A stretch of 64,000 bases of DNA from Paraburkholderia sp. IMGN_8 (GTDB taxonomy: Bacteria; Pseudomonadota; Gammaproteobacteria; Burkholderiales; Burkholderiaceae): the NCBI RefSeq assembly GCF_038050405.1, contig NZ_CP150900.1, positions 3,348,001-3,412,000 of the forward strand, in the 5' to 3' direction. This document shows positions 25,682 through 35,238 of this stretch, piece after piece. Position numbers and translations under genes: made by a program. Under the pieces are notes generated by a model. It saw nothing but the letters and a program-made list of their open reading frames with translations. It had not been told where the DNA came from and did not search any database. How positions within the stretch are numbered: the stretch's first letter is position 1; each line of letters opens with the position of its first letter.

Positions 25682-26050
25682 TCAGCGATTGATGGTGATG
25701 CAGTCGGACAGCACCGGCGGCGCGTTTTCGCCGGCCGTTGCGTCGTACAGGTCAGCGCGCGGACCTTTGGTCCACCACGTGTAACTGCCGGCCTGATACT
25801 TCGCGCCGGAAGCCGAGAGGGTGTTGACGAACAGCAGTTGCTGGCCCTTCACAGGCACGAGCGCGAAGCTCTGGCCGTTCGCCGTGTTCCAGTACGTCAC
25901 TTGCAGGATCTTGCCGGTCGCGCAGGTGTATTTGTGCGTTTGCCGCTCTCTGGTCTGCATCTCGGCGAGCCGCAATGGCGCGGCCGATGCGTTGCCGTAC
26001 AGCGTCGCCAGACTCACTACCGCGGTTACCGCAACAAACCATTTCTTCAT
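25682..26050 (-). CDS. Secreted MliC-like lysozyme inhibitor family protein
   Basis: 122 residues. The N-terminus is a signal peptide (MKKWFVAVTAVVSLATLYGNASA, cleavage after ASA). The mature part has the MliC domain pattern: KYTCATGKILQVTYWNT, FALVPVKGQQLLF, then LSASGAKYQAGSYTWWTKGPRADLY, and a closing Cys pair partner near the end (LSDCITINR). MliC/PliC proteins bind C-type lysozyme in the periplasm. Here the signal peptide lacks a lipobox, so it is a soluble (PliC-like) form. GAGG lies upstream of the ATG. A small lipoprotein gene is 81 bases upstream on the same strand. Confidence 0.8.
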   Translation of the reverse strand: MKKWFVAVTAVVSLATLYGNASAAPLRLAEMQTRERQTHKYTCATGKILQVTYWNTANGQSFALVPVKGQQLLFVNTLSASGAKYQAGSYTWWTKGPRADLYDATAGENAPPVLSDCITINR

Positions 26051-26131
26051 CGAATGCCTCGATTGTTGTTGCACATCAAGGAGCGCGCCCGAACCGCCCA
26101 CGGGTCGCGTATAGAAGGCGGACAGATCGGC

Positions 26132-26344
26132 TTATGGATCGATCACGTCGGCGCACGCATCAGTCGGCGCGGCGGCGACGTGGCCGACCAGCGGCACGAT
26201 CTTCAAACCCGCAGAAGCGATCCGGCACGGCGCGGCGGCGAGGCCGCACCCTGTCATCCCGGCACACAGCGCGAGCACCACGCCGAGTGCGCCAAGACGG
26301 CCCAACGTCACACGCCGCGTACTTTTGCGGGATTCCACGGCCAT
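26132..26344 (-). CDS. Small lipoprotein (DUF6726-like)
   Basis: 70 residues. The basic N-terminus, hydrophobic LGALGVVLALCAGMTGC and lipobox-like MTGC (Cys at about residue 33) indicate a lipoprotein. The mature part is only about 38 residues with three more Cys, matching small lipoproteins I remember as DUF6726. A ribosome binding site (AGAGG) precedes the ATG. It is probably co-transcribed with the MliC-like gene downstream. Function unknown; envelope location. Confidence 0.72.
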   Translation of the reverse strand: MAVESRKSTRRVTLGRLGALGVVLALCAGMTGCGLAAAPCRIASAGLKIVPLVGHVAAAPTDACADVIDP

Positions 26345-26468
26345 ACCTACCTCTACTTCAATGCTTCAGGATTCGCGCGCTGCGAGCTTGCAAGGCGCGC
26401 GGGTTACTTCATTGCATGCCGATACGTTCCGGCGCGGCTCGGTACCCTTTAATCCGCTTCGGTGCACT

Positions 26469-27683
26469 TCACTTCGTGGAGACTGGATGCACCGCCGCCG
26501 CGGCCTGCTTCGCCCGCGAGCGTGCTTCGCCGATGTTCTCGCCGGTAGCGAGCGCCACGCCCATGCGCCGCTTGACGAAACTCTCCGGCTTGCCGAAGAG
26601 GCGCAGATCCGCATTCGGCACCGCCAACGCCGCCGCGACGCCTTCGAATGCAATGCCCGCTTCTTCCAGACCGCCGTAAATCACCGCCGACGCCCCCGGC
26701 GCGCGCAGCGACGTATCCACCGGCAAACCGAGGATCGCGCGCGCGTGCAACTCAAACTCCGAAAAGCGTTGCGAGCACAGCGTGACCAGACCTGTATCGT
26801 GCGGACGCGGGCTGACTTCCGAGAACCATACGTCATCGCCGCGCACGAAAAGTTCCACGCCGAACAGGCCCCTGCCGCCAAGTGCCGCCGTCACTTTGTG
26901 CGCCACTTCGCGCGAGCGTTCGAGCGCAAGCGGGCTCATCGGCTGCGGCTGCCACGACTCCACGTAATCGCCCGCCACTTGCACGTGGCCGATCGGGTCG
27001 CAGAAATACGTGCTGACCTCGCCGCTCGCCGGATCGATCGCGCGCACGGTCAGCTGGGTGATTTCGTACTCGAAGTCGATAAAGCCTTCGACGATCACGC
27101 GGCCGTGATTCACGCGGCCGCCGGCCAGCGCGTATTGCCATGCGGGCTCGACGTCGGCGTCGCTCTTCAACACCGACTGCCCCTTGCCCGACGACGACAT
27201 CACCGGCTTCACCACGCACGGATAGCCGACCTTGGCGATGCCCGCGCGCAGTTCGTCGAGCGAATCGGCGAATGCGTACGGCGAAGTCGGCAGGCCGAGT
27301 TCTTCGGCAGCCAGACGCCGGATGCCTTCGCGGTTCATCGTGAGTTGCGTGGCGCGCGCGGTCGGGATCACTTCGGCGAGGCCGTCGGTTTCGATCGCGG
27401 CGAGCGCGTCGGTGGCGATGGCTTCGATTTCTGGGACGATCAGATGCGGGCGCTCCGCTTCGACCAGCGCACGCAACGCGGCGCGGTCGGTCATGTCGAT
27501 CACGTGTGAGCGGTGCGCGACCTGGTGACCCGGCGCGTTCGGATAGCGGTCGACCGCGATCACTTCGACGCCCAGCCGTTGCAGCGCGATGATCACTTCC
27601 TTGCCGAGCTCGCCGGCGCCGAGCAGCATGACGCGCGTGGCGGATTCAGAAAGGGGCGTGCCGATCCGTTGGCCGATCTGCAT
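26469..27683 (-). CDS. purT: Formate-dependent phosphoribosylglycinamide formyltransferase
   Basis: 404 residues. PurT catalyses the third step of purine synthesis using formate and ATP, in place of PurN and formyl-THF. The start at 27683 has GGAG upstream and gives [20 protein letters not shown]; the longer frame has no site. N-terminal GAR-binding domain with [22 protein letters not shown], then the ATP-grasp domain: [51 protein letters not shown]. Cytoplasmic, monocistronic, and divergent from the META-domain gene. Confidence 0.96.
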   Translation of the reverse strand: MQIGQRIGTPLSESATRVMLLGAGELGKEVIIALQRLGVEVIAVDRYPNAPGHQVAHRSHVIDMTDRAALRALVEAERPHLIVPEIEAIATDALAAIETDGLAEVIPTARATQLTMNREGIRRLAAEELGLPTSPYAFADSLDELRAGIAKVGYPCVVKPVMSSSGKGQSVLKSDADVEPAWQYALAGGRVNHGRVIVEGFIDFEYEITQLTVRAIDPASGEVSTYFCDPIGHVQVAGDYVESWQPQPMSPLALERSREVAHKVTAALGGRGLFGVELFVRGDDVWFSEVSPRPHDTGLVTLCSQRFSEFELHARAILGLPVDTSLRAPGASAVIYGGLEEAGIAFEGVAAALAVPNADLRLFGKPESFVKRRMGVALATGENIGEARSRAKQAAAAVHPVSTK

Positions 27684-27936
27684 GAGGTCTCCAGATAAAA
27701 AAGTCGGATAAGGGTGGGATTGGGTAGAGCACGATGTTAACATGCGCACCCCGATGCACACCCCAATGCGCCCCCTCGCCGCGCGTCGCTCGCCGGCCCC
27801 GCGCTACGGTTTGCGCGCAGTGCGCGCATCGGCGCTGCGGCTCCCTGAATCTGCCCTTGGCACGCCGTTGCACTCGCGTGCGGCGAGCTTAGTGCGTTAC
27901 CCTTACGCCTTCGCCAGTTTGAAGAGGAACGACGCC

Positions 27937-28653
27937 ATGCTCCAAAGCTCCTCCGCGCGACGTGTTGCGCGCTTCATCGCAACACGTTGTGCGCCGTCGA
28001 CGGCAACGTTGCCTGCAACGTTGTCTTCGACGTCCGCCGACTCGTTGCCCGCAGCGTCGCGGGCCGAGTCGCAAGCCTTGCCACAGGCAAGGCCGCATCA
28101 GCCACACATGGCGGCCCGCCGCCGCGCCTTCACCTTGGCCGGCTCGCCGCTGCTTGACTACGCGCGCACGGCTATCACCGCCTTGAGCGTAGCCGCGCTG
28201 TGCAGCGCCTGCGCGATCCCGAAACATCCCGACTCGGAAGCCGCGCCACCCGACCCGTTCAACCCGGCCGCGACGCAGTTGCTCGACGACACCAGCTGGG
28301 TGCTCTCGGGCTGGAAACAGGCTGACGGCACGGCGCGCGCGATTCCGTCCGCCGATCAGGGCGCGCCGATCACGCTCATGCTCTCGACCGATAAAGGCCA
28401 GCGCCACGCCAGCGGCTTTTCCGGCTGCAACCGCTACATGGGCTCGTATGCGCTGAAAGACGGCAAGCTGAGCTTCGGCACGCTGGGCGGCACGCGCATG
28501 GCGTGCATGACGCCGGGCGGACAGATCGAAGGCGCGTATCTCAACGCGCTGACGCACATCGACCGTACCGGCGTGCAAATGCGCGAGCCGCAGCAGATGC
28601 AGCTGGTGCTCGATAACGGCGACACGCTGACCTTCGACCGCGGCGCAAAATGA
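27937..28653 (+). CDS. META (HslJ-like) domain lipoprotein or secreted protein
   Basis: The C-terminal 110 residues form a META domain: LLDDTSWVLSGWKQ, ASGFSGCNRYMGSYALKDGK, then FGTLGGTRMACM and the C-terminal beta strands. HslJ/META proteins are envelope-associated and linked to heat-shock or motility in other bacteria. Before it lies a hydrophobic segment ITALSVAALCSAC, likely a signal anchor or lipobox. The start is uncertain. An ATG at 27937 has a strong AGAGGA site but puts 57 Arg/Ala/Ser-rich residues ahead of the signal. An ATG at 28108 (MAARRRAFTLAG) is a better signal peptide start but lacks a ribosome site. Confidence 0.78.
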   Translation: MLQSSSARRVARFIATRCAPSTATLPATLSSTSADSLPAASRAESQALPQARPHQPHMAARRRAFTLAGSPLLDYARTAITALSVAALCSACAIPKHPDSEAAPPDPFNPAATQLLDDTSWVLSGWKQADGTARAIPSADQGAPITLMLSTDKGQRHASGFSGCNRYMGSYALKDGKLSFGTLGGTRMACMTPGGQIEGAYLNALTHIDRTGVQMREPQQMQLVLDNGDTLTFDRGAK

Positions 28654-28875
28654 TCGGACAGTGCGGATCAGACAATCCGGCGGCCTTATTGCCGCCGATG
28701 CTGTCCGCATGACGCGCACGGGTTGCTGCAGCAGCCGTTGTTTTTCACCGACGGCAGGCCGCGCGCCAGCCTGCTTTCCCACTGGACGCAAGCAAACTTG
28801 CGTCTGCCATCGAAGCATCGGGCTTCGCCGGTTTAAACTCGACGGGTTGCGCTTTTGCGCGTCCGTCATTCGTTG

Positions 28876-31800
28876 ATGTCTAGCATGCACACGGTAGTTT
28901 TCGGCTGGTTCGGCGGGTCAGCCGTCTGGTTCATTCCTCTTTTGTGGCGTCTCGTGAAGTCGGCGCTGCCGGGCGGCGCAGGTTTGCGCGGCCCCGGCAC
29001 GATCCGCCTATGGCTCGGCTTCGTCTGCGTGATGGTGGCGAGTTGCACGCTGGAGGCGTCGCTGATCGGCGCGGCCGGCGTCAACGGCTTCGGACATGCA
29101 CTGGCGGCGGGCTTCGGTCATCTGCTCGGCCATATCGGCACGCCGCTCGCGGCGCTCGCGCTGCTGGCGATCAGCTTGCCCTGGCTGATCGACTTCCGCT
29201 GGACCGATGTCGCGGTATGGGCCGACGGCGCGTTCGGACTCGGCCTGTCGCGCGGCCTCGCCAAACGCGACGAGGAAGCGCGCCGCCATCGCAGCGCCGA
29301 TGACGGTTTGCCGTCGCACGTTTCGCCGCCCACCAATACGATGGCGCCCAAAACCAACGGACGTTATGCCCGCCCGACCGTCTGGCGGCCGCCGGCAAGC
29401 GGACGTGGCACGGGTGCGGCTGCGGCGGGTGCGTCGGGTGTAGGCGCGGCGTCTCCTGCGGCAGGCAAAGACACGACGGCGCGCGGCGCCGGGTCGAACT
29501 GGCGCGCCGGCGGCGTGAAGCAGCGCAGCCAGGCGCCGCAAACCGAGCCGGTACCGCGAACGCCGGCCGGAACGCCGCTGCGTCAGACGCCGGCGCCGAG
29601 GCAGCCGCTGAACCAGGACAAGACCGCGGCGTGGATGCCCGCCGAGCCGGTTGCGCCGGCCGGATGGTTGCGTGATCCGGCGACAGCGCCGCGCGGCCCG
29701 GCATCCGCCACTGTATCGGGGCCTCTCGCGGCCTCGGCTCGCGACGGCGGCTCGCAGGTGGGCCGGCGCGCCGCTGGAGAGCAACGGCCAGCGGGGTCTC
29801 CGGGTGTCGGCGCTGCAGCAGCGGGCCTGGCCGGCGCAGCAGTCGCACCGGCTGTTGCGGCGCAAGCTTCGCAAGCGATGACTGCCGCGCGGACGGTGTC
29901 AGGTGCGGCGGCTGGTGCGGCTTCAAGCGCGGCGGCAAGTTCAGCTACCGGCGCGAGCCGTCCGTCCGCCATGCCGGGCTCCTCAGGCGCGGCGCCCGCG
30001 GCGTCTTCATCTTCAGGCAGCCGGCCCACGTCCGCCGGACAACCGTTCTCGGCCGCCCCGCGCGCGAACATCGCGTCAACGCCAATTGCGCGTCGTCCGG
30101 CTGCTCCGCTCAATTCGCCGGCGCCCAGTTACACGCGGCCGATGCCGACGACGCAGCGAGTCACGCCGCCCGCCAGCGTGCAAGAAACGCTTCGCAGCAT
30201 CGAGGAAAACACCGCGCGCTGGACTGATCTCGCCGGCGTAAGTCTCGCGCGCAGCACCGGGGTAGAAACCGCGAAGGTGGCGACGGTTCCGCCGGCCTCC
30301 GAGGCGCCGTTCGATACCGGGCAACTGGCCGTCAATTCGTCGATCGCGAGCGAGATCGGACAGGCGCCTGCTGATTCGCCAATGCAAACCGCTGAGGCAC
30401 TGGCCGCACAAGTTGCTGTTACGCCCAATCCGGCTGCGCAAGTGTTCGAAAACTCAACCGCACACGCGCCCGACAACACCGGCACGGTTTCGTCGGCACC
30501 CGCGTTTGCTCATGTCGAAGCATTCGCCACCGCGCCGGCATCGAGCCCGCTTGCGGAATCCGAAAGCACGGAAGCTTCGGTGCTGCACGCGAGCGCGGCT
30601 TCTTCGCCGGATGAAGTCCAAACAGCGCCCGCTCATCAATCTACCAACGCTGTCATCGAAACGCCGCGGATAGAAGTAGCGCCCGAAGTGCCGGTGGCGG
30701 AAAGCAGCGCGCCGGTCGTGCAATGGCCTATCGATTCACCGGCAACCCACATTCCGCAGATCGCGCCCGCCCAAACTCAGACGCAAGGGCAAGCACCTAT
30801 CGCCGCGGCAGTGCCGGTCGCCGAAGTCGTCATCGATAAAACCTTGGTGCCTTGGGAAACCAGGATCGATGCCGTCGCGTCGCTGCGCGCGGCATCGTCG
30901 GCGGGCGCGTCGCGCGTGAGCAGCACCACCGCGCCGAGCGACGCCGCGTCCACGCATCACGCCACACCGTCGCTGCACGTCGTGAGCGCGAGCGAAGCGG
31001 CCACGCAAATCGAAGCGGACGCCGCGGACTCCCCCGCCCTATCGGACGTGCTGGAAACGTCGGACATCGTGGCCGCCGTCCCACCGCCAAGCGCATCGCA
31101 CGCGTCGAACGTGGTTCGCTTCCCCGGCCTCGCGGCGCAAGCCGAACCGGCAGCAACAGCCGATTTCGCCGACGAACGGGCCACCGAACCAGCCACGCCA
31201 TCGTCCGCGCAATTCACCGCTGAATCATGGGTGGAGCCTGCCGAACCTGCCGTCGTCCCGCGCCCACCGCTGCGCGGCCACAGCCCGGCCAACGGTTTCG
31301 AATTCCGCGCGCCCGCCGCGTCGATGGTCGAATTGCCGACGCTCGATCTGCTCGCGCGCGCCGACACCGACGTCGAACCGGTTTCCGAAGAAAAGCTCAC
31401 CGAAACCGGTCAGTTGATCGAACAGCGCCTGCAGGAATTCAAAGTGCCGGTCACCGTGGTCGGCGCATCGGCGGGTCCGGTCATCACGCGCTTCGAAGTC
31501 GAGCCGGCGCTCGGCGTGCGCGGCAGTCAGATCGTCGGCTTGATGAAGGACTTGTCGCGCGGCCTCGGCCTCACGTCGATCCGCGTGGTCGAGACGATTC
31601 CCGGCAAGACCTGCATGGGCCTCGAATTGCCGAACGCCAGGCGTCAGACGATCCGGCTCTCCGAAATCCTCGAAGCGAACGTCTATCAGCACTCGCATTC
31701 GCAGTTGACGCTGGCGATGGGCAAGGACATCACCGGTCATCCGGTCGTCGCCGATCTGGCGAAGGCGCCGCACATGCTGGTCGCGGGCACGACCGGTTCG

Positions 31801-32802
31801 GGCAAGTCGGTGGCGATCAACGCGATGATCTGCTCGCTGCTCTACAAGGCGACGCCCGAAGAAGTGCGCCTGATCATGATCGATCCGAAGATGCTGGAAC
31901 TGTCGGTGTATGAAGGCATCCCGCATCTGCTCGCGCCGGTCGTCACGGATATGAAGCTGGCAGCCAACGCGCTGAACTGGTGTGTCGGCGAAATGGAAAA
32001 GCGCTATCGGCTGATGTCGGCGGTCGGCGTGCGCAATCTGGCCGGCTTCAACCAGAAAATCCGCGACACCGAAGCCAAGGGCAAAAAACTCGGCAATCCC
32101 TTCTCGCTGACGCCCGAAGCGCCGGAGCCGCTCGCACCGCTGCCGCTGATCGTGGTGGTGATCGACGAGCTGGCCGACCTGATGATGGTCGCGGGCAAAA
32201 AGATCGAAGAACTGATCGCGCGGCTCGCGCAGAAAGCGCGCGCCGCCGGCATCCACCTGATTCTCGCGACGCAGCGACCGTCGGTGGATGTGATCACCGG
32301 CCTGATCAAGGCGAACATTCCGACGCGGGTCGCGTTCCAGGTGTCGTCGAAGATCGACTCGCGCACGATTCTCGATCAGATGGGCGCCGAATCGCTGCTC
32401 GGCCAGGGCGACATGCTGTTCCTGCCGCCGGGCACGGGCTATCCGCAGCGCGTACACGGCGCATTCGTCGCCGACGAGGAAGTGCACCGGATCGTCGAAT
32501 ATCTGAAGCAGTTCGGCGAGCCGCAATACGAGGAGGGCATTCTCGACGGCCCGGCCACCGAAGGTGCATCGCCGGATCTGTTCGGCGACACGCCGGATGC
32601 CGAAGCCGATCCGCTCTACGACGAAGCCGTCGCCTTCGTGGTGCGCACGCGGCGGGCGTCGATCTCGTCGGTGCAGCGGCAATTGCGCATCGGCTATAAC
32701 CGGGCGGCGCGCCTTGTCGAGCAGATGGAGACAGCGGGTCTGGTGTCGGCGATGGGTATCAACGGCAGCCGCGAAGTGCTCGCGCCTGGACCGGCTGAAT
32801 AG
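28876..32802 (+). CDS. ftsK: DNA translocase FtsK (long-linker type)
   Basis: 1308 residues from the ATG at 28876 (a TTG at 28855 is possible). A septal translocase that pumps DNA during chromosome segregation. Three membrane segments are visible within the first 115 residues (about 12-30, 47-66, 85-110), fewer than the four usual for FtsK. Residues about 125-810 are a very long Ala/Pro/Ser-rich linker. Motor: [20 protein letters not shown], Walker [10 protein letters not shown] (about 970), Walker [28 protein letters not shown]. The C-terminal 65 residues are the winged-helix gamma domain ([20 protein letters not shown]). It ends at a strong terminator shared with the convergent lactonase gene. 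Confidence 0.95.
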   Translation: MSSMHTVVFGWFGGSAVWFIPLLWRLVKSALPGGAGLRGPGTIRLWLGFVCVMVASCTLEASLIGAAGVNGFGHALAAGFGHLLGHIGTPLAALALLAISLPWLIDFRWTDVAVWADGAFGLGLSRGLAKRDEEARRHRSADDGLPSHVSPPTNTMAPKTNGRYARPTVWRPPASGRGTGAAAAGASGVGAASPAAGKDTTARGAGSNWRAGGVKQRSQAPQTEPVPRTPAGTPLRQTPAPRQPLNQDKTAAWMPAEPVAPAGWLRDPATAPRGPASATVSGPLAASARDGGSQVGRRAAGEQRPAGSPGVGAAAAGLAGAAVAPAVAAQASQAMTAARTVSGAAAGAASSAAASSATGASRPSAMPGSSGAAPAASSSSGSRPTSAGQPFSAAPRANIASTPIARRPAAPLNSPAPSYTRPMPTTQRVTPPASVQETLRSIEENTARWTDLAGVSLARSTGVETAKVATVPPASEAPFDTGQLAVNSSIASEIGQAPADSPMQTAEALAAQVAVTPNPAAQVFENSTAHAPDNTGTVSSAPAFAHVEAFATAPASSPLAESESTEASVLHASAASSPDEVQTAPAHQSTNAVIETPRIEVAPEVPVAESSAPVVQWPIDSPATHIPQIAPAQTQTQGQAPIAAAVPVAEVVIDKTLVPWETRIDAVASLRAASSAGASRVSSTTAPSDAASTHHATPSLHVVSASEAATQIEADAADSPALSDVLETSDIVAAVPPPSASHASNVVRFPGLAAQAEPAATADFADERATEPATPSSAQFTAESWVEPAEPAVVPRPPLRGHSPANGFEFRAPAASMVELPTLDLLARADTDVEPVSEEKLTETGQLIEQRLQEFKVPVTVVGASAGPVITRFEVEPALGVRGSQIVGLMKDLSRGLGLTSIRVVETIPGKTCMGLELPNARRQTIRLSEILEANVYQHSHSQLTLAMGKDITGHPVVADLAKAPHMLVAGTTGSGKSVAINAMICSLLYKATPEEVRLIMIDPKMLELSVYEGIPHLLAPVVTDMKLAANALNWCVGEMEKRYRLMSAVGVRNLAGFNQKIRDTEAKGKKLGNPFSLTPEAPEPLAPLPLIVVVIDELADLMMVAGKKIEELIARLAQKARAAGIHLILATQRPSVDVITGLIKANIPTRVAFQVSSKIDSRTILDQMGAESLLGQGDMLFLPPGTGYPQRVHGAFVADEEVHRIVEYLKQFGEPQYEEGILDGPATEGASPDLFGDTPDAEADPLYDEAVAFVVRTRRASISSVQRQLRIGYNRAARLVEQMETAGLVSAMGINGSREVLAPGPAE

Positions 32803-32821
32803 GCAGGGCGAAGCCGACCAT

Positions 32822-32856
32822 AAAAAAGCGGGCCGCTCGAAGCGGCCCGCTTTTTT
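32822..32856. terminator. Bidirectional intrinsic terminator (ftsK / lactonase)
   Basis: A perfect 16-base stem AAAAAAGCGGGCCGCT / AGCGGCCCGCTTTTTT with loop CGA lies between the convergent genes. The T-run serves ftsK on the plus strand, and the A-run gives a U-run for the minus-strand lactonase gene. Confidence 0.92.
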
Positions 32857-32900
32857 ATCCAACGCGTGTATTCACATCACATCATGCACATCACCCATCC

Positions 32901-34184
32901 TCACGACGGCGAAACCAGCTTGAAATCCACCGGCGAGCCGATGTCGATCCGTTTCGGATTCGTTTCGAGCAATCCGGTCTGCTGATCGCGCTTGAACACG
33001 TACACGGTATCGCTGTTCTGATTGCCGACGATCAGCCAGTTGCCGGTCGGGTCGATCGCGAATTCACGCGGCGCCTTGCCGAGGCTCGACTGGTGCCCGA
33101 TCTTCTTCAGACAGCCGTTGCCCGGGTCGACCGAGAAGATCACGATGTCGTTCGCATCGCCGCGATTGGATGCATACAAAAAGCGCCCGTCCGGTGACAG
33201 ATGGATCGCCGCGGCGCCCACCGCGCCCTTGAAACCCGGCTCCGTCAGCGACAGCGTCTGCACTTGCGCCAGCTTGCCGTCGTTGTACTCGAAGGTGCTG
33301 ACCGTGGCGGCCAGTTCGCTCGTCAGATACGCATGCTTGCCGTCGACGCCGAACACCAGGTGGCGCGGGCCGGTGCCTGCCTTCTCCTGCGTGTAGCGCC
33401 AGTCGGTCGGGCTGAACAGACCGCGGCTGCCGTCAGACGTGTAGCGATACGAGTACAGCTTGTCGGCGCCGAGGTCTTGCGCGAACAGGTAGCGGCCGTC
33501 CGGCGAGAACACCGTCGAGTGAACGTGTGAGTTGTCCTGGCGGCCCTTCACCGGACCGCCGCCTTCGTGATGCACGGTGAGCACCGAGCTGCCGATCTGA
33601 CCGTCCGCCTGCAACGGGAACACCGCGAAGCTGCCGCCCGGGTCGGCGGCCACCGAGTAGTTCGCGCTCAGCAGATACTTGCCGTCCGGCGAGAGGCTCA
33701 AATAGCACGGATCATTGCCGTCCGATGACACCTTGTTGAGGAAGGTCAGCTGACCACTCGTGGCGTCGAAGCGGAATGCGCTGATGCCGCCGCGCTGCGT
33801 GGCCGGCCCGTTGTCGCCGGGCATTTCGTTGACCGCATACACGAAGCGGCGGTCGCGGCTGACCACCAGATACGACGGGTTGACCGTCTGTGCGACCGAC
33901 ACACGCGTCGCCTCGCCGGTCTTCGTGTCGAAGCGATAGACGTAGAGCCCTTCGCTCTTGCCGCCCGTATAAGTGCCGACCAGCAGGTCGTAGACGCCGT
34001 CGGCGGGAGCCGGGCCTGTATCTTGCGCAAACGCATGCGACGCAACAATCGAGACCATGAGCACGAAACCTTTTATTATCGGGCGGGCGGCGCGCAAAGG
34101 AACCGGCCGTCCAGCGGACCATGAAGCAGACGGTAAAGCAGAGATTGGTACGGCACGCACTGCGGCCCGGTTACTACGGCGCAT
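32901..34184 (-). CDS. Lactonase-family (Pgl-type) beta-propeller protein, exported
   Basis: 427 residues. AGGAGG lies four bases before the ATG at 34184 and fixes the start; the frame continues upstream without one. After a long basic N-region, a hydrophobic segment ending SHAFA-QD is a signal peptide (cleavage near residue 56). The rest is a seven-bladed propeller of the 6-phosphogluconolactonase/YbhE type, with repeating blades such as NPSYLVVSRDRRFVYAVNE, DPCYLSLSPDGKYLLSANY and HSTVFSPDGRYLFAQDLGAD. Cytosolic Pgl has no signal peptide, so this copy probably acts on another lactone in the periplasm. Substrate unknown. Confidence 0.88.
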   Translation of the reverse strand: MRRSNRAAVRAVPISALPSASWSAGRPVPLRAARPIIKGFVLMVSIVASHAFAQDTGPAPADGVYDLLVGTYTGGKSEGLYVYRFDTKTGEATRVSVAQTVNPSYLVVSRDRRFVYAVNEMPGDNGPATQRGGISAFRFDATSGQLTFLNKVSSDGNDPCYLSLSPDGKYLLSANYSVAADPGGSFAVFPLQADGQIGSSVLTVHHEGGGPVKGRQDNSHVHSTVFSPDGRYLFAQDLGADKLYSYRYTSDGSRGLFSPTDWRYTQEKAGTGPRHLVFGVDGKHAYLTSELAATVSTFEYNDGKLAQVQTLSLTEPGFKGAVGAAAIHLSPDGRFLYASNRGDANDIVIFSVDPGNGCLKKIGHQSSLGKAPREFAIDPTGNWLIVGNQNSDTVYVFKRDQQTGLLETNPKRIDIGSPVDFKLVSPS

Positions 34185-34396
34185 AAGACCTCCTGGACAT
34201 CGGTTATTTGGTTGATTCGGTTGTATCGGTGTCTCTGGTCTGCCGCGCCATCGGTCGAGCATTGTCGTTATCGACGCAAGTATAAAAGCGTTGCGCCGGA
34301 TCATGCAGCCAAGCCGGCTACCGGCGTGCATGTGCATCATTTGTCCCGCCTGGCGGGTCGTTTTTTCTCAAACGAGTCTCATATCACGGAGTCTTC

Positions 34397-34549
34397 ATGA
34401 ACGTCACACTCAGCCTGGGCCCGCTCGTTTCGTTGATCGCCGGCATTCTGATTCTCGTCATGCCGCGCCTGTTGAACTACATCGTCGCGCTCTATCTGAT
34501 CATCATCGGCATCATTGGGCTCTTCGGCGTGGGGTCGTCGCACTTCTGA
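34397..34549 (+). CDS. Small membrane protein, DUF3096-like
   Basis: 50 residues, too short for a standard ORF cut-off. The sequence starts MNVTLSLGPLVSLIAGILIL and continues through a second hydrophobic segment YIVALYLIIIGIIGLF, with a Pro-Arg turn between them; this is the DUF3096 pattern. GGAG lies five bases before the ATG. It is a two-helix inner-membrane hairpin of unknown function. It is divergent from the lactonase gene. Confidence 0.85.
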   Translation: MNVTLSLGPLVSLIAGILILVMPRLLNYIVALYLIIIGIIGLFGVGSSHF

Positions 34550-34762
34550 GCGGCAGCGGACAGCAGGATGGGATGGACGGCCGGGAGCGCAGTGCGAGCC
34601 CGGCGACCGGTCCGCATGAGCGCGGCCGGCGAAGGAATGGCACAAACGAAAGGAACGACGCGAACGACATGAACAGCACGCGCGGTGGCGGTTGCCGTAA
34701 TGGCGAACCAGGCTGTAACGCTAAGCGGCAGACTCGCGCGGTAAAAACCGCGGCACCGCCGG

Positions 34763-35008
34763 TCAGCCGTTCGACAGTTGATCGAGCCGCAGGCGCCCCT
34801 GCAACGACAGCGCGCCGACGGCATAATGGCCGTCACCTTCGCGGTAATGCCGGAAGCAGGCCCGTTCGACCAGAAAGGCCGCAGCGGCCAGCATCCCGTT
34901 GCGGGACAGGCCGAGCCGGCCAGGATCGAGCGGCAGCATCGAATCGTCGGCAAGTTCGCTGGCGGCCGAGAGAATCGTGATGCAATCGGATTTCGACGGG
35001 TTCAGCAT
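34763..35008 (-). CDS. Small hypothetical protein
   Basis: 81 residues, soluble, no signal peptide. GGAGGA lies eight bases upstream of the ATG, which argues that it is real. The C-terminal half (AAAAFLVERACFRHYREGDGHYAVGALSLQGRL) is Gly/Tyr/His-rich and looks like a conserved binding loop. No family is recognised. It lies upstream of, and divergent from, the GH15 gene, with about 230 bases between. Confidence 0.6.
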   Translation of the reverse strand: MLNPSKSDCITILSAASELADDSMLPLDPGRLGLSRNGMLAAAAFLVERACFRHYREGDGHYAVGALSLQGRLRLDQLSNG

Positions 35009-35238
35009 AGCTTTTGTCCTCCAAGACGGCGTCTACACGCGCCAGGGGCAAGACCGATGCGCTATCGTGAAGGCTGGTTGCACCGGGTTGAAATCAGAGT
35101 GTAGGCAGCGATTTGACAATTTACCAACTCGCGTTTTGCCCCATTGCGCGTTGAACCAAAGCGCATCGCGAGAGTCCGGTAGTAACAACGGCACCAAGCG
35201 CAGCGGCCATGGCCACGCGCACTAGAGACACGCTCACC

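Noticed and set aside
31225..32862. Long minus-strand frame
   Set aside because: Antisense of ftsK.
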